DNA from: Brevundimonas sp. SL130
GTDB lineage: Bacteria; Pseudomonadota; Alphaproteobacteria; Caulobacterales; Caulobacteraceae
Length of the DNA: 64,000 nucleotides
Reading direction: 5' to 3'
NCBI RefSeq assembly: GCF_026625805.1
Contig: NZ_CP113064.1
Coordinates: forward strand, 3,078,657 to 3,142,656
In this document: in pieces, positions 30,384 through 39,286 of the stretch
Layout: every line of letters starts with the position of its first letter
How positions within the stretch are numbered: position 1 is the first letter of the stretch
Translations under genes and position numbers: made by a program
The notes under the pieces: generated by a model
Told to the model about the DNA's origin: nothing
The model's input: only the letters and a program-made list of their open reading frames with translations
Database searches by the model: none

Positions 30384-30413
30384 GGCCGCCGCCTCCAGAA
30401 GGAGGCAGCGGCC
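30384..30413 (-). terminator. hairpin downstream of the OmpA-family gene
   Basis: GGCCGCCGCCTCC (30384-30396) pairs with GGAGGCAGCGGCC (30401-30413) with one mismatch and an AGAA loop. It lies about 70 bp beyond the OmpA-family stop. It lacks a T-run. The rest of the 284-bp gap 30199-30482 holds nothing I recognise. Confidence 0.5.
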
Positions 30414-30482
30414 CTCGCCGTCATCTTCGCACAATCTCAGCCTGCGTCGTCGGCTCGACCGAAATCGAACCGGCGATCAGGC

Positions 30483-31628
30483 TTAGAAGTTGATGTCGAT
30501 GGTGGCGCGACGGTTCAGCGGTTCACGCACGCCGTCGGCCGTGACCTTGGCCAGGGCGGTTTCGCCCTTGCCGTCGAGGGCGATGACGCCGCCGGCGACG
30601 CCTTGCGAGACCAGGGCGTCCGCGACGGTGCGCGAACGACGGTTCGACAGGCCGAGGTTATAGGCGGCCGAGCCGGAGGTGTCGGTGTAGCCGACGATGA
30701 CGACGCGGGTCGCGGCGCCGGTCTTGGCGTAGTTCGCAGCCTGGGTGACGACCGAGCGGGCTTCAGCCGTCAGGTCGGAACGATCCCAGTCGAAGTAGAC
30801 CACGAACTGACGCGCGGCCGGCTTCTGAGCCACCGGCGGCGGGGGCGGCGGGGGCGGAGGAGGCGGCGGGGGCGGGGGCGGGGGCGGCGGAGGAGGCGGG
30901 GGAGCCGCTTCTTCGGCGCCGAAGCTGTAGCGCAGACCCAGGGTCACGGTGTGCGACTGATCGTAGTCGCCGTCCCATTCGCCGAACGAGGTGCCGCCGA
31001 CAGTGGCCGAATCGAACGAGACGTCGCCGGTCAGATAGCGATAGGTCAGGTCGATGTTGGTACGGTCGCCGATGGCCCAGGCCAGGCCGGCGATCGCCTG
31101 AGCGGCGAACTCGGTCGAGTCTTCATCGGTGTTGAAAGTGGCGCCGCGGCTGTCGCGCAGATTGCCCGAAACCTTGGTGTCCACGCGGTTCACGCCGACG
31201 CCGAGGCCGACGAAGGGACGCACGCCCCAGGCTTCGTAACCGAAGTCATAGATGACGTTCGCCATCAGGGTGGCGGAGTCCATGCTGCCTTCCGGGGAGT
31301 AGCAGCCACCGGTCGCCGGGGTGACGTTGCAAACGCCGCCGGGACCAGAGACGGCGCGCACGGTGCCGATGTCGCCAGAGCGATAGCCGCCCTCCAGTTC
31401 GACGCGCCAGTTGGGGTTGAAGCGATAGCCGAGACGGGCGAAGGCAGCCCAGCCGTCGTTCACTTCATAGTTCCAGTTCACTGCAGTCGTCGACGACTCG
31501 GCGTTGATGTCGTCGATGATGTGGTAACCCGCATCAACCGCGCCGTACCAGCCGTTGGGTTCCGCCGAGGCCGCGCCGGCTGCGAACAGCCCTGCGACGG
31601 CGACAGAGGCGAGAAGTTTGAGCTTCAT
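30483..31628 (-). CDS. OmpA-family outer-membrane protein with polyproline linker
   Basis: A 381-residue protein: signal peptide MKLKLLASVAVAGLFAAGAA, an eight-stranded-type barrel (WYGAVDAGYHIIDD ... TVTLGLRYSFGAEE), an unbroken run of about 25 prolines, and an OmpA C-terminal domain (VVYFDWDRSDLTAEARSVV, VGYTDTSGSAAYNLGLSNRR) that binds peptidoglycan. It tethers the outer membrane to the wall. The ATG at 31628 follows GAGGAAG; the frame is open to 31697. The proline run is encoded by a G-rich stretch on the plus strand (about 30829-30905) prone to length change. Confidence 0.9.
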   Translation of the reverse strand: MKLKLLASVAVAGLFAAGAASAEPNGWYGAVDAGYHIIDDINAESSTTAVNWNYEVNDGWAAFARLGYRFNPNWRVELEGGYRSGDIGTVRAVSGPGGVCNVTPATGGCYSPEGSMDSATLMANVIYDFGYEAWGVRPFVGLGVGVNRVDTKVSGNLRDSRGATFNTDEDSTEFAAQAIAGLAWAIGDRTNIDLTYRYLTGDVSFDSATVGGTSFGEWDGDYDQSHTVTLGLRYSFGAEEAAPPPPPPPPPPPPPPPPPPPPPPPVAQKPAARQFVVYFDWDRSDLTAEARSVVTQAANYAKTGAATRVVIVGYTDTSGSAAYNLGLSNRRSRTVADALVSQGVAGGVIALDGKGETALAKVTADGVREPLNRRATIDINF

Positions 31629-31943
31629 AGCTTCCTCAATCTGTAAAATGCCCGAAGCCGAGCTGTTGCCCGACGTTCCCGAGCCAAACGACATCACTTG
31701 GCCCTAGTTCCGCCCGGCTTCGACGAATGTGGCGACTGTGGCGCCGTTTCAACACAATGAGCGAACGCTGATTTGGGCGACACAGCTATTCTGATCGACA
31801 GTCCCTCTTGCGTTGACCCAACGTGAGGCGCCTAACTTCAAGCTGAGAAACGCCACGGCCTCAAGCAGCGCGAAGCGCGATAGGCCACACAAACAGCCTC
31901 AAGCAGCGCGAAGCGCAATGGGCCAACCAGGAAAGACAATCCC
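31629..31943. repeat. divergent intergenic region with 30-bp direct repeat
   Basis: CCTCAAGCAGCGCGAAGCGC occurs at 31859 and again at 31897; the similarity extends to about 30 bases (31859-31888 and 31897-31926), period 38 bp. The second copy ends 17 bp before the thiolase ATG, so it lies in the leader. The region also holds the promoters of the divergent OmpA-family gene and thiolase, which I could not place. Confidence 0.65.
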
Positions 31944-33146
31944 ATGCGTGAAGCCGTCATTGTCTCCACCGCCCGCACGCCAATCGGTCGGGCCTATCGC
32001 GGAGCGTTCAACGACACCCAGGCCCAGCAGCTGGGCGCCCATGCGGTGAAACACGCGATCCAGCGCGCCGGGGTCGATCCGGCCGAGATCGAGGACGTGA
32101 TCATGGGCGCGGCCCTGCAGCAGGGCTCGACCGGCACGAACGTCGCCCGCCAGATCGCCCTGGCCGCCGGCCTGCCGTCGACGGTTCCGGGCATGAGCCT
32201 GGACCGCCAGTGCGCCTCGGGCCTGATGGGCATCGCCACCGCGGCCAAACAGGTCGTGTTCGACCAGCAGAAGATGGCGGTCGGCGGCGGGCTGGAGAGC
32301 GTCTCCCTGGTCCAGAACCAGCACATGAACCTGTACCGCGGCAAGGACGAGGCCCTGCTGAAGCTGGCGCCCCATATCTATATGTCGATGCTGGAGACGG
32401 CCGAGGTCGTGGCCCGGCGCTACGGCGTCAGCCGCGACCGCCAGGACGAATACGCCCTTCAGTCCCAGCAGCGCACGGCCCAGGCCCAGGCCCAGGGTCG
32501 GCTGGACGCCGAGATCGTCCCCATGACGACCACCATGCTGGTCACCGACAAGGCGACCGGCGAAACCGCCTCCCAGGAAATCACCCTTTCGAAGGACGAG
32601 GGCAACCGACCCGACACGACGCTCGAAGGCCTGAAGGCGCTGAAGCCGGTGTTCGGCAGCGGCGAGAAAATCCAGCAGGGCGAGTTCATCACCGCCGGCA
32701 ATGCGTCCCAGCTATCCGACGGCGCCTCGGCCTGCGTCGTCATGGAGGCCGGCGAGGCGGTGAAACGCAATCTCCAGCCGCTGGGCGCCTATCGCGGCAT
32801 GGCGGTGGCGGGGGTCGAGCCGGACGAAATGGGCATCGGCCCGGTCTACGCCGTGCCCAAACTGCTGAAACGCCATGGCCTGACGGTGGACGACATCGGC
32901 ATCTGGGAGCTGAACGAGGCCTTCGCCGTCCAGGTGCTGTATTGCCGCGACACCCTGGGCATCCCGAACGATCTGCTGAACGTCTCGGGCGGCGCCATCT
33001 CCATCGGCCACCCCTACGGCATGTCCGGCGCCCGCATGACCGGCCACGTCCTGATCGAGGGCAAGCGGCGCGGCGCCAAATACGGCGTCGTCACCATGTG
33101 CATCGGCGGCGGCATGGGGGCGGCGGGGCTGTTCGAGATTTTCTGA
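31944..33146 (+). CDS. acetyl-CoA C-acyltransferase (thiolase family)
   Basis: A 400-residue thiolase with the active Cys in [12 protein letters not shown], the His in [16 protein letters not shown] and the second Cys in [14 protein letters not shown]. The sequence differs clearly from the thiolase at 17.3 kb, and [15 protein letters not shown] with [16 protein letters not shown] is typical of FadA-like and degradative acyl-CoA thiolases. It probably performs the last step of a beta-oxidation type route. It stands alone, with a direct repeat in its leader and a hairpin repeat after it. Confidence 0.9.
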   Translation: MREAVIVSTARTPIGRAYRGAFNDTQAQQLGAHAVKHAIQRAGVDPAEIEDVIMGAALQQGSTGTNVARQIALAAGLPSTVPGMSLDRQCASGLMGIATAAKQVVFDQQKMAVGGGLESVSLVQNQHMNLYRGKDEALLKLAPHIYMSMLETAEVVARRYGVSRDRQDEYALQSQQRTAQAQAQGRLDAEIVPMTTTMLVTDKATGETASQEITLSKDEGNRPDTTLEGLKALKPVFGSGEKIQQGEFITAGNASQLSDGASACVVMEAGEAVKRNLQPLGAYRGMAVAGVEPDEMGIGPVYAVPKLLKRHGLTVDDIGIWELNEAFAVQVLYCRDTLGIPNDLLNVSGGAISIGHPYGMSGARMTGHVLIEGKRRGAKYGVVTMCIGGGMGAAGLFEIF

Positions 33147-33169
33147 AGGGCTCCCGCCCACTCCAACTC

Positions 33170-33276
33170 CGTCATCCTAGGGCTTGTCCCTAGGATCTAT
33201 ACGCCCGGTGCATCCGCAGGGGCCCTGGCCTTAAAGACCGGGAGTATGGATCCTCGCCACAGGGGCGAGGATGACG
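33170..33276. repeat. GTCATCC-family hairpin repeat, copy between thiolase and coq7
   Basis: Starts CGTCATCCTAGGGCTTGTCC and ends GGGGCGAGGATGACG. Each arm is itself a hairpin (CCTAGGG-CTTGT-CCCTAGG; CCTCGCC-ACA-GGGGCGAGG). The inner ACGCCCGGTG and TATGGATCCT are shared with the copy at 51549-51654. Confidence 0.8.
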
Positions 33277-33314
33277 ATTATAGGTGGCTGCGACGACGGG
33301 GAGCGGGAGACGCC

Positions 33315-33887
33315 TCAAACCCGCTCGCTGACCTTGATCGCCACCCGGCACCCGGCCTTGATCACCCCGCTCAGCAGCCGATAGGCTGGCGCCTCACGGC
33401 TGCCGTGTTCGATGGCGTGGTCGTGGTGCGCCAGTTCTTCGTCGCGGAACTGTTTCAGTTCGGCGGCCAGGGCCGGATCGCGGTCGCCGATCTCGGCGAT
33501 CTGGTCGGCGTAGTGTTTCTCGATCACGCTCTCGACCGCCTCGGTACAGGCATGGGCCGCCTTCTCGCCCATCAGAGCCGTGCCCGCGCCCAGGGCCGAG
33601 GCCGCGATCCGCCACAGCGGCGTCATCGCCGTAGGCCGCACGCGACGTTCGTTCAGCAAGCGCTCGAACCGGGCCAGATGCACTGCCTCCTGATCCTGCA
33701 TCTCGCCCAGATCACGCGCCATTTGGCCATGCGCCTTGCGGCCCTCAAACACCGCCTTCTGGGCGCGATAGATCAGCACAGCCGCATATTCGCCGGCGTG
33801 ATCGACGCGCAGAATCTCGTCCATCCGCGCCTTGTTCGCCCCCATTCCGGGGCGGGGCAGGGGAATATGGGATGCGGCGTCCGACAT
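33315..33887 (-). CDS. coq7: demethoxyubiquinone hydroxylase (COQ7)
   Basis: A 190-residue di-iron enzyme that hydroxylates demethoxyubiquinone late in ubiquinone synthesis. Iron ligands are visible in ILRVDHAGEYAAVLIY, EMQDQEAVHLARF, VIEKHYADQ and RDEELAHHDHA. It acts at the inner membrane. The ATG at 33887 (MSDAASHIPLP) lies four bases after the dsbB stop, so the two are probably cotranscribed; the frame extends to 33968 inside dsbB without support. Confidence 0.93.
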   Translation of the reverse strand: MSDAASHIPLPRPGMGANKARMDEILRVDHAGEYAAVLIYRAQKAVFEGRKAHGQMARDLGEMQDQEAVHLARFERLLNERRVRPTAMTPLWRIAASALGAGTALMGEKAAHACTEAVESVIEKHYADQIAEIGDRDPALAAELKQFRDEELAHHDHAIEHGSREAPAYRLLSGVIKAGCRVAIKVSERV

Positions 33888-33891
33888 GGCG

Positions 33892-34434
33892 TCAGGCCTT
33901 TTCAAACCGGGGGGCGCGGGCGTCCTTGGGGCGTTGGGCCGCCAGCAGGCTGAACCCGGCCAACGCAATAGAGATGACGGCGTTCCAACCCGCCATCGAA
34001 AGACCCAGCCAGCTCCAGGCCACGGAATCGCACATGGCCACCCGCTGTGACGGTCCCGTCCCCAGCGCCAGGGCGGTCAGGCTTTCCAGATCGACGGCGC
34101 CCCCGCCGACGCAGGTCGCAGGCAGGCTCCACCACTTGTATTCGCCGCCCATATGGAAGACGGCGGTTATGGCGCCGGTGGCGAAGACGGCGGCCAAAAG
34201 GAAGGAGGCGATTCGCGGCGTGCCGCGCCGGCTGCCGCTCAGGATCGTCCAGGCCGTCGCCACCACCGCCACGGCCACCGCGCCCCAATAGACTTCACGC
34301 TGCTTGAGACACAGGTTGCAGGGCGCCAAGCCCGCGAACCGCTCGAACGCATGGGCTGCAGCCAGCATCGCCAAGGACGCGGCCAGGGCGAAGGCGGTCC
34401 ACCAACGGGTCAACAGGCGATAGAGTTTTCTCAT
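33892..34434 (-). CDS. dsbB: disulfide bond formation protein DsbB
   Basis: A 180-residue four-helix inner-membrane quinone reductase that reoxidises DsbA. The first cysteine pair is APCNLC; the second pair is ATCVGGG ... AMCDSVAW, with hydrophobic helices around. It shares an operon with coq7; the link may be functional since DsbB passes electrons to ubiquinone. No dsbA is in the window. Confidence 0.9.
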   Translation of the reverse strand: MRKLYRLLTRWWTAFALAASLAMLAAAHAFERFAGLAPCNLCLKQREVYWGAVAVAVVATAWTILSGSRRGTPRIASFLLAAVFATGAITAVFHMGGEYKWWSLPATCVGGGAVDLESLTALALGTGPSQRVAMCDSVAWSWLGLSMAGWNAVISIALAGFSLLAAQRPKDARAPRFEKA

Positions 34435-34473
34435 CGTGAAACGGTCTTACTCTGCTCCAGTCTCGGCGTCGAC

Positions 34474-35049
34474 TTACAGAAGCTTCAGCACGACGATCAG
34501 CGCGATCAGCACCGCCAGCCCGATCCCGGACCACAGGGCCAGCCGCTTTTCGACCTGGGCCAGCATGGCCGGCCCCCAGGTCTTCAGGATCCAGGCCTCC
34601 AGAAAGAACCGCCCGCCGCGGGTCGCCGCCGACGCCGCCATGAAGATCGGGAAACTGAAGGCGGCCAGGCCCGAGGCGATGGTCACCAGCTTGTAGGGAA
34701 TGGGGGTGAACCCCTTGATCAATATGACCCATAGCCCCCACTGGGCGAACCATTCGCGGAAATGATCCAGCCCGTCCGCATGGCCCAGGAACCGCAGGAT
34801 CGCCAGGCCGACGTCGGTCAGAAAATAGCCGATGGCGTAACCCAGAATCCCGCCCAGGACCGAGGCCAGGGTGCAGACCCCGGCGTAGAAGTACGCCTTC
34901 TCCGGCTTGGCCAGGATCATGGGCGCCAGCATCACGTCGGGCGGAATCGGAAAGAACGAGCTCTCGGCGAAGGACACGACCGCCAGGGCGGGCGTGGCGT
35001 GGCGATGGCGCGCCAGATTGAAGACGCCGTCATAGAGCTTACGAAGCAT
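34474..35049 (-). CDS. DedA/YqaA-family membrane protein
   Basis: A 191-residue protein with several membrane helices and the VTT/DedA marks SFAESSFFPIPPDVMLAPMIL and KGFTPIPYKLVTIASG. Members are proposed lipid scramblases needed for envelope integrity. The ATG at 35049 starts the conserved LRKLYDGVFNLA. It probably leads the operon with dsbB and coq7 (39-bp gap) and is divergent from the ExoD-like gene. Confidence 0.85.
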   Translation of the reverse strand: MLRKLYDGVFNLARHRHATPALAVVSFAESSFFPIPPDVMLAPMILAKPEKAYFYAGVCTLASVLGGILGYAIGYFLTDVGLAILRFLGHADGLDHFREWFAQWGLWVILIKGFTPIPYKLVTIASGLAAFSFPIFMAASAATRGGRFFLEAWILKTWGPAMLAQVEKRLALWSGIGLAVLIALIVVLKLL

Positions 35050-35157
35050 GGATAGTCCCCTGGGAGGCCTGATCCGTAGCAAGCCCGCGCCCCGCCGTCA
35101 CCCGCTGCGACACCGCAACCCTCGCGACGGACGCCGACCTGATCTAAGGATCGCCGG

Positions 35158-35793
35158 ATGACCGCCTCCCCGCCGTCCCACCAACACGACGACGTCAGCC
35201 AGAACGTCACCCGCCTGCTGCGCCGCCTGTCCGACGACGGGGGCGACGTCGGCCTGACCCTGGACGAGATCCGCGACCGGCTGGACGAGCGCGCCTACGG
35301 CCTGCTGATCCTGCTGCTGTCCATCCCCTGCCTGGTGCCGGGCCTTTACGGCGTGCCCCAGGTCGTCGGCGTCGCCATCCTGTTGCTGGCCGGCCAGATG
35401 CTGGTGGGGCGCGAAGAACCCTGGCTGCCGCGCTGGCTGCTGAACCTGCGCGCCAAGGCCTCGTGGCTGAAGGCCATGGCCGATTTCGCCGAGTCGAAAC
35501 TGGGCTGGATCGACCGGCTGTCGCGCCCCCGCCTGCGTCGCTTCGCCGACGGGCCGGGCGAGAAACTGGCGGCGGGCTTCATGATCCTGGCCACCCTGAC
35601 CATTGTCCTGCCGATGACCAACACCATCCCCTCCATCGCCCTGGCCCTGCTTTCGGTCGGCCTGATCCAGCGCGACGGCCTGTTCGTGATCGCCGGGGCG
35701 GCGGTGACGACGGGCTGGCTGACCCTGCTGGGCGTGGTGGCGACGGGCCTTCTGTTCGGCGCGGAATGGGCGACGCGGCTGCTGCCGGGCTGA
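35158..35793 (+). CDS. ExoD-family exopolysaccharide synthesis protein
   Basis: A 211-residue membrane protein with the ExoD pattern: LTLDEIRDRLDERAYGLLILLLSIPCLVPG, WLPRWLL, RLSRPRLRRFADGPGEKLAAG and a hydrophobic C-terminal half with IPSIALALLSVGLIQRDGL. Named after a Sinorhizobium gene affecting exopolysaccharide and alkaline tolerance; the molecular role is unknown. Convergent with the next gene, 3 bp apart. Confidence 0.85.
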   Translation: MTASPPSHQHDDVSQNVTRLLRRLSDDGGDVGLTLDEIRDRLDERAYGLLILLLSIPCLVPGLYGVPQVVGVAILLLAGQMLVGREEPWLPRWLLNLRAKASWLKAMADFAESKLGWIDRLSRPRLRRFADGPGEKLAAGFMILATLTIVLPMTNTIPSIALALLSVGLIQRDGLFVIAGAAVTTGWLTLLGVVATGLLFGAEWATRLLPG

Positions 35794-35796
35794 CGG

Positions 35797-36303
35797 CTAG
35801 TCGTCCGACCGATCCGACGCCAGCCCCCGCTCGATCCGGACCAGGTCCAGCACCCCGATGATCTGACGCGACCGCCACTGGCTCATCATATAGATGATCG
35901 GCCCCAAGCCCACGGCGACGAGGAGACTGACCACCTCCCACATATGGGCGCGCATGAAGCTCAACAGGCTATCTCCCGCCAGTTCTGCCAGCAGGGCCAG
36001 GATCGACAGGGGGACCGTCAGGTAGCCGACGATGACGAACCGTAAAATCTGGTCCTGCCGACGCGCGTTCAGGTTCGCCAGGGCGTACAGGGCCTCGAAA
36101 CCCGCCTCGTCTATCCCGTCCAACAGATCGAGGGTCTTCAGCGTCGAGGGATTCTGTCGGAACCCGCTGACGAAATCCACCCCCGCATAGCCCCAGGCGC
36201 CGGGCGTATAAAAGCTGGACGGGATCAGGCTCCAGACCGGAAACAGCGCCTTCAGCCGCCGCCAAAGCGCCCACAGGTCGCCGTTCGGTTCTAAGTCTTC
36301 CAT
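35797..36303 (-). CDS. hypothetical protein with two membrane helices
   Basis: A 168-residue protein, not recognised. After a soluble N-terminal half (MEDLEPNGDLWALWRRLKAL, LDLLDGIDEAGFEALYALAN), two hydrophobic segments follow (ILRFVIVGYLTVPLSILALL and MWEVVSLLVAVGLGPIIYMM). The ATG at 36303 has a GGGGGAAAG ribosome site; an open extension to 36450 is unlikely. The context gives no role. Confidence 0.6.
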   Translation of the reverse strand: MEDLEPNGDLWALWRRLKALFPVWSLIPSSFYTPGAWGYAGVDFVSGFRQNPSTLKTLDLLDGIDEAGFEALYALANLNARRQDQILRFVIVGYLTVPLSILALLAELAGDSLLSFMRAHMWEVVSLLVAVGLGPIIYMMSQWRSRQIIGVLDLVRIERGLASDRSDD

Positions 36304-36486
36304 GACTTTCCCCCTGCTCCCCTTGTCCCTCGCGTCCCAGCCTCGCGACGAGATCATGATTCTGCGCGGCCATCCCTGATCATCGCAGAATGTCCAAAGT
36401 TTAACGGGAGGCGCCCGCAAATTTGTCGGAGGATATGTCTGAGGTCGCAATCAGCGGCCTGGTTTTTACGCTTGAAGCCGAGTGCA

Positions 36487-37602
36487 ATGATCCGTCTTGT
36501 CCCCTCTCTGATCCTCACCTCTACCCTCCTGACCTTGGGCGCGGCGTCGCCTTCTCTGGCCCAGGAGGGGGCGCCCGACTACAGGCCCAGCTTCGATCCG
36601 TCCGCTCTGAAAGGGCCGCCGGCGGGGCCGCCAAATGAGGTTCTGGTTCTGGGGACCGTGCATCTGTCGGAACTGGAGGAAGGGTTTCAGACGGATCTTC
36701 TGTCGCCCCTGCTGGACCGGTTGACCGCCTGGCGTCCGACCGCCGTGGCCACTGAGGACGTGTCGGGCCTTCAATGCGACGGCCTGCGCCGCTATCCCTC
36801 GCGCTACGCCGAAACCATCAAGTTGCGTTGCTGGGATCCCGCGCCGGCGAACCAGGCGACGGGCCTGGACGTGCCCGCCGCCAACGCCGAGGCGGAACGT
36901 CTTCTGGCCGACTGGCCCGCCCAACCCACGGCCGCGCAGCGGCGGCGCCTGGCCGCCGTCTTCATGGCGGCCGGAGAGCGCAGCTCCGCCCTAGTGCAAT
37001 GGTTGCGCCTGGCGCCGGAGGATCGGATCGCCGACGGCGCGCTCACCCCCGAACTCGTCGCCATGCTCGAACGGCTCCGGACGCGCCGGAACGAGACCTA
37101 TGCGATCGCCGCCCCTGTGGCGGCGCGGATGGGGCTGGAGCGTCTGTGGAGCGTGGACGACCATTCCGCCGACACGGCCGGAACGGACGACGAGGCGGAA
37201 AACGAGGCCGCCCAGGCTGCGATCATGGCGGCCTGGAGCAATCCGGCCAGCGAGGCGCGCCGGGCAGAACACGTCAGACTGATCGGACAGATCTCCCAAC
37301 CCGGCGGGGTGCTGGACATTTACCGGGCCTACAATTCCGCCCAGGCGCAGCAGCTGGCCTATCGCTCCGACTTCGGCGCGACCCTGGTCGAGCCGTCGCC
37401 GCAAATGTTCGGGCGCCAGTATCTCGGCTACTGGGAAACCCGCAACCTGCGCATGGTCGCCAATATGCGTGACGTCCTGGGCCGCCATCCAGGCACGCGG
37501 ATGCTCGCCATCGTCGGCGCCTCCCACAAGGGCTACTACGAGGCCTATCTGGACCAGATGCATGACGTCCGTCTGGTCGATGTTGAGACCGTGCTGCGCT
37601 GA
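36487..37602 (+). CDS. secreted DUF5694-like protein
   Basis: A 371-residue protein with a signal peptide (MIRLVPSLILTSTLLTLGAA). NEVLVLGTVHLSELEEGF near the start and MLAIVGASHKGYYEAYLDQM near the end suggest the DUF5694 family, whose paired GTVH/GASH motifs recall the TIKI/TraB-type metal-binding fold; this likeness is my inference. The ATG at 36487 begins the signal peptide; a TTG at 36472 is also in frame. No clear functional neighbour. Confidence 0.6.
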   Translation: MIRLVPSLILTSTLLTLGAASPSLAQEGAPDYRPSFDPSALKGPPAGPPNEVLVLGTVHLSELEEGFQTDLLSPLLDRLTAWRPTAVATEDVSGLQCDGLRRYPSRYAETIKLRCWDPAPANQATGLDVPAANAEAERLLADWPAQPTAAQRRRLAAVFMAAGERSSALVQWLRLAPEDRIADGALTPELVAMLERLRTRRNETYAIAAPVAARMGLERLWSVDDHSADTAGTDDEAENEAAQAAIMAAWSNPASEARRAEHVRLIGQISQPGGVLDIYRAYNSAQAQQLAYRSDFGATLVEPSPQMFGRQYLGYWETRNLRMVANMRDVLGRHPGTRMLAIVGASHKGYYEAYLDQMHDVRLVDVETVLR

Positions 37603-37733
37603 GGCGGCGGGGGCGGCGCCATCACGACCCTGTGGGACCGCCTTGGCTCTGTCGTCATCCGCGACTAGGTTCCGCCCCAATCGGCGGCGCCTTTCGGTTA
37701 AGCCCGCCACAAAAGCTACGCGGGAGACGCGCC

Positions 37734-38843
37734 ATGAACGACATGACCCTGTCCAAGGCTGAACAGATCGACCAGGACAACCCCCTCGGCGTCGACGGAT
37801 TCGAATTCGTCGAATTCACCGGCCCCGAACCCAAGGCGATGATTTCGCGCCTTGAACTGATGGGCTTCACCCAGACCCACGTGAACCCCAAGACCGACGT
37901 GGTTCGCCTGAAACAGGGCGACATCAGCTTCCTGGTCCACCGCAAGCCCACGGATCGTCCAGGGAGCCAGGCCGAGACCTTCGCCAGGGACCACGGCCCG
38001 TCGGCCAACGGCATGGCCTTCCGCACCACCGACGCCAAGGCCGCCTATGAAGGCGCGCTGGAACGCGGCGCCGTGGCCGCGACCGATGCGAACGGCGGGG
38101 CGCTGGGCGCCTATCCCTATATCCTCCAGGGCATCGGCGGTTCGCTGCTGTACGTCATCGATCAGTATGGCGACGCCGGCTCGCTGTATGACGCCTGGGA
38201 CGAGATCGAGGGCTGGGAAGAGGCCGAGCGCAAGAACTCGATGGGTCTCGAGATCCTGGACCACCTGACCCACAATGTCCGTCGCGGCCAGATGCGCACC
38301 TGGTCGGGCTTCTACGGCTCGGTCTTCAACTTCGAAGAGCAGAAGTATTTCGACATCAAGGGCAAGGCGACCGGCCTGTTCTCGCAGGCCATGATCGCGC
38401 CCGACCGCGCCATCCGCATCCCCCTGAACGAGAGCCAGGACGACAACTCCCAGATCGAGGAATTCCTGCGCCGCTACAACGGCGAGGGCATCCAGCACAT
38501 CGCCCTGACCACCGAGAATATCTTCGAGACGGTCGAGGCCATGCGTGCGCGCGGCGTCGACTTCCAGGACACCATCGAGACCTATTTCGAACTGATCGAC
38601 AAACGCCTGCCCAACCACGGGCATGACGTGGAGCGGATGCGCAAGAACCGCATCCTGATCGATGGTTCGGACGAGGACGGCCTGCTGCTGCAGATCTTCA
38701 CCCAGGACACCTTCGGTCCGATCTTCTTCGAGATCATCCAGCGCAAGGGCAACGAGGGCTTCGGCAACGGCAATTTCCAGGCCCTGTTCGACTCCATCGA
38801 ACTGGACCAGATCCGTCGCGGCGTCATCAAGGTCGACGCCTGA
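37734..38843 (+). CDS. hppD: 4-hydroxyphenylpyruvate dioxygenase
   Basis: A 369-residue Fe(II) enzyme that converts 4-hydroxyphenylpyruvate to homogentisate in tyrosine breakdown. The iron ligands are visible in LEILDHLTHNV, GEGIQHIALTT and FFEIIQRKG, and the C terminus has NEGFGNGNFQALFDSIELDQ. The ATG at 37734 follows GGGAGA. A fumarylacetoacetase-like gene lies 3.1 kb downstream on the same strand, but homogentisate dioxygenase is not in the window. Confidence 0.96.
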   Translation: MNDMTLSKAEQIDQDNPLGVDGFEFVEFTGPEPKAMISRLELMGFTQTHVNPKTDVVRLKQGDISFLVHRKPTDRPGSQAETFARDHGPSANGMAFRTTDAKAAYEGALERGAVAATDANGGALGAYPYILQGIGGSLLYVIDQYGDAGSLYDAWDEIEGWEEAERKNSMGLEILDHLTHNVRRGQMRTWSGFYGSVFNFEEQKYFDIKGKATGLFSQAMIAPDRAIRIPLNESQDDNSQIEEFLRRYNGEGIQHIALTTENIFETVEAMRARGVDFQDTIETYFELIDKRLPNHGHDVERMRKNRILIDGSDEDGLLLQIFTQDTFGPIFFEIIQRKGNEGFGNGNFQALFDSIELDQIRRGVIKVDA

Positions 38844-39026
38844 ATGCGGATGCGGCCGCCGACCTGGCTGCCCTACCTGGGGCCGCCTCTGGCCGGGCTG
38901 GGCGCCGGGATCGTCGGGGCGTGGCTGGGCGGCGGGTTCTGGATTTCCCTGCTCGCCGCCCTCATCGTCGGCTTCGCCCCCATCGTCGCCTACCGCCTTT
39001 GGAAGCGGCTGCACCATCGGGGATGA
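38844..39026 (+). CDS. small membrane protein after hppD
   Basis: A 60-residue protein whose ATG directly follows the hppD stop (TGA-ATG), so it is probably made by coupled translation. It has two hydrophobic segments rich in glycine (LGPPLAGLGAGIVGAWLGGG and ISLLAALIVGFAPIVAY) and a basic C terminus (RLWKRLHHRG). Function unknown. Confidence 0.55.
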   Translation: MRMRPPTWLPYLGPPLAGLGAGIVGAWLGGGFWISLLAALIVGFAPIVAYRLWKRLHHRG

Positions 39027-39043
39027 GTCACTTCCCCTCTGAG

Positions 39044-39152
39044 CCGTCATCCTCGGGCTTGACCCGAGGACCGGACGTTCCGCCGCATTGCGCCTGAGGC
39101 GACGCACAGTCCGCCCGACGCCTGATCCTCGGGTCAAGCCCGAGGATGACGG
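39044..39152. repeat. GTCATCC-family repeat with perfect 27-bp arms
   Basis: Arms 39044-39070 and 39126-39152 are exact reverse complements (CCGTCATCCTCGGGCTTGAC and seven more). Each arm also folds on itself (CCTCGGG-CTTGA-CCCGAGG). This is the best-preserved copy in the window. Confidence 0.88.
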
Positions 39153-39286
39153 GGAAAGAGGCGTCAGCTCGCACAATCTCGTCCACCCGGCATCTGAAAA
39201 CGCACAGCTTTTCAGATTCTCTCCGCAATCGACCTGACACGCCCCGACGCTCGGTTAGAATGGCGGCCCAACGCGGGGAGCGGGCC

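Noticed and set aside
30210..31646. 478-codon rightward open frame opposite the OmpA-family gene
   Set aside because: It contains the mirror of the proline run and no recognisable domain; the minus-strand protein is clear.
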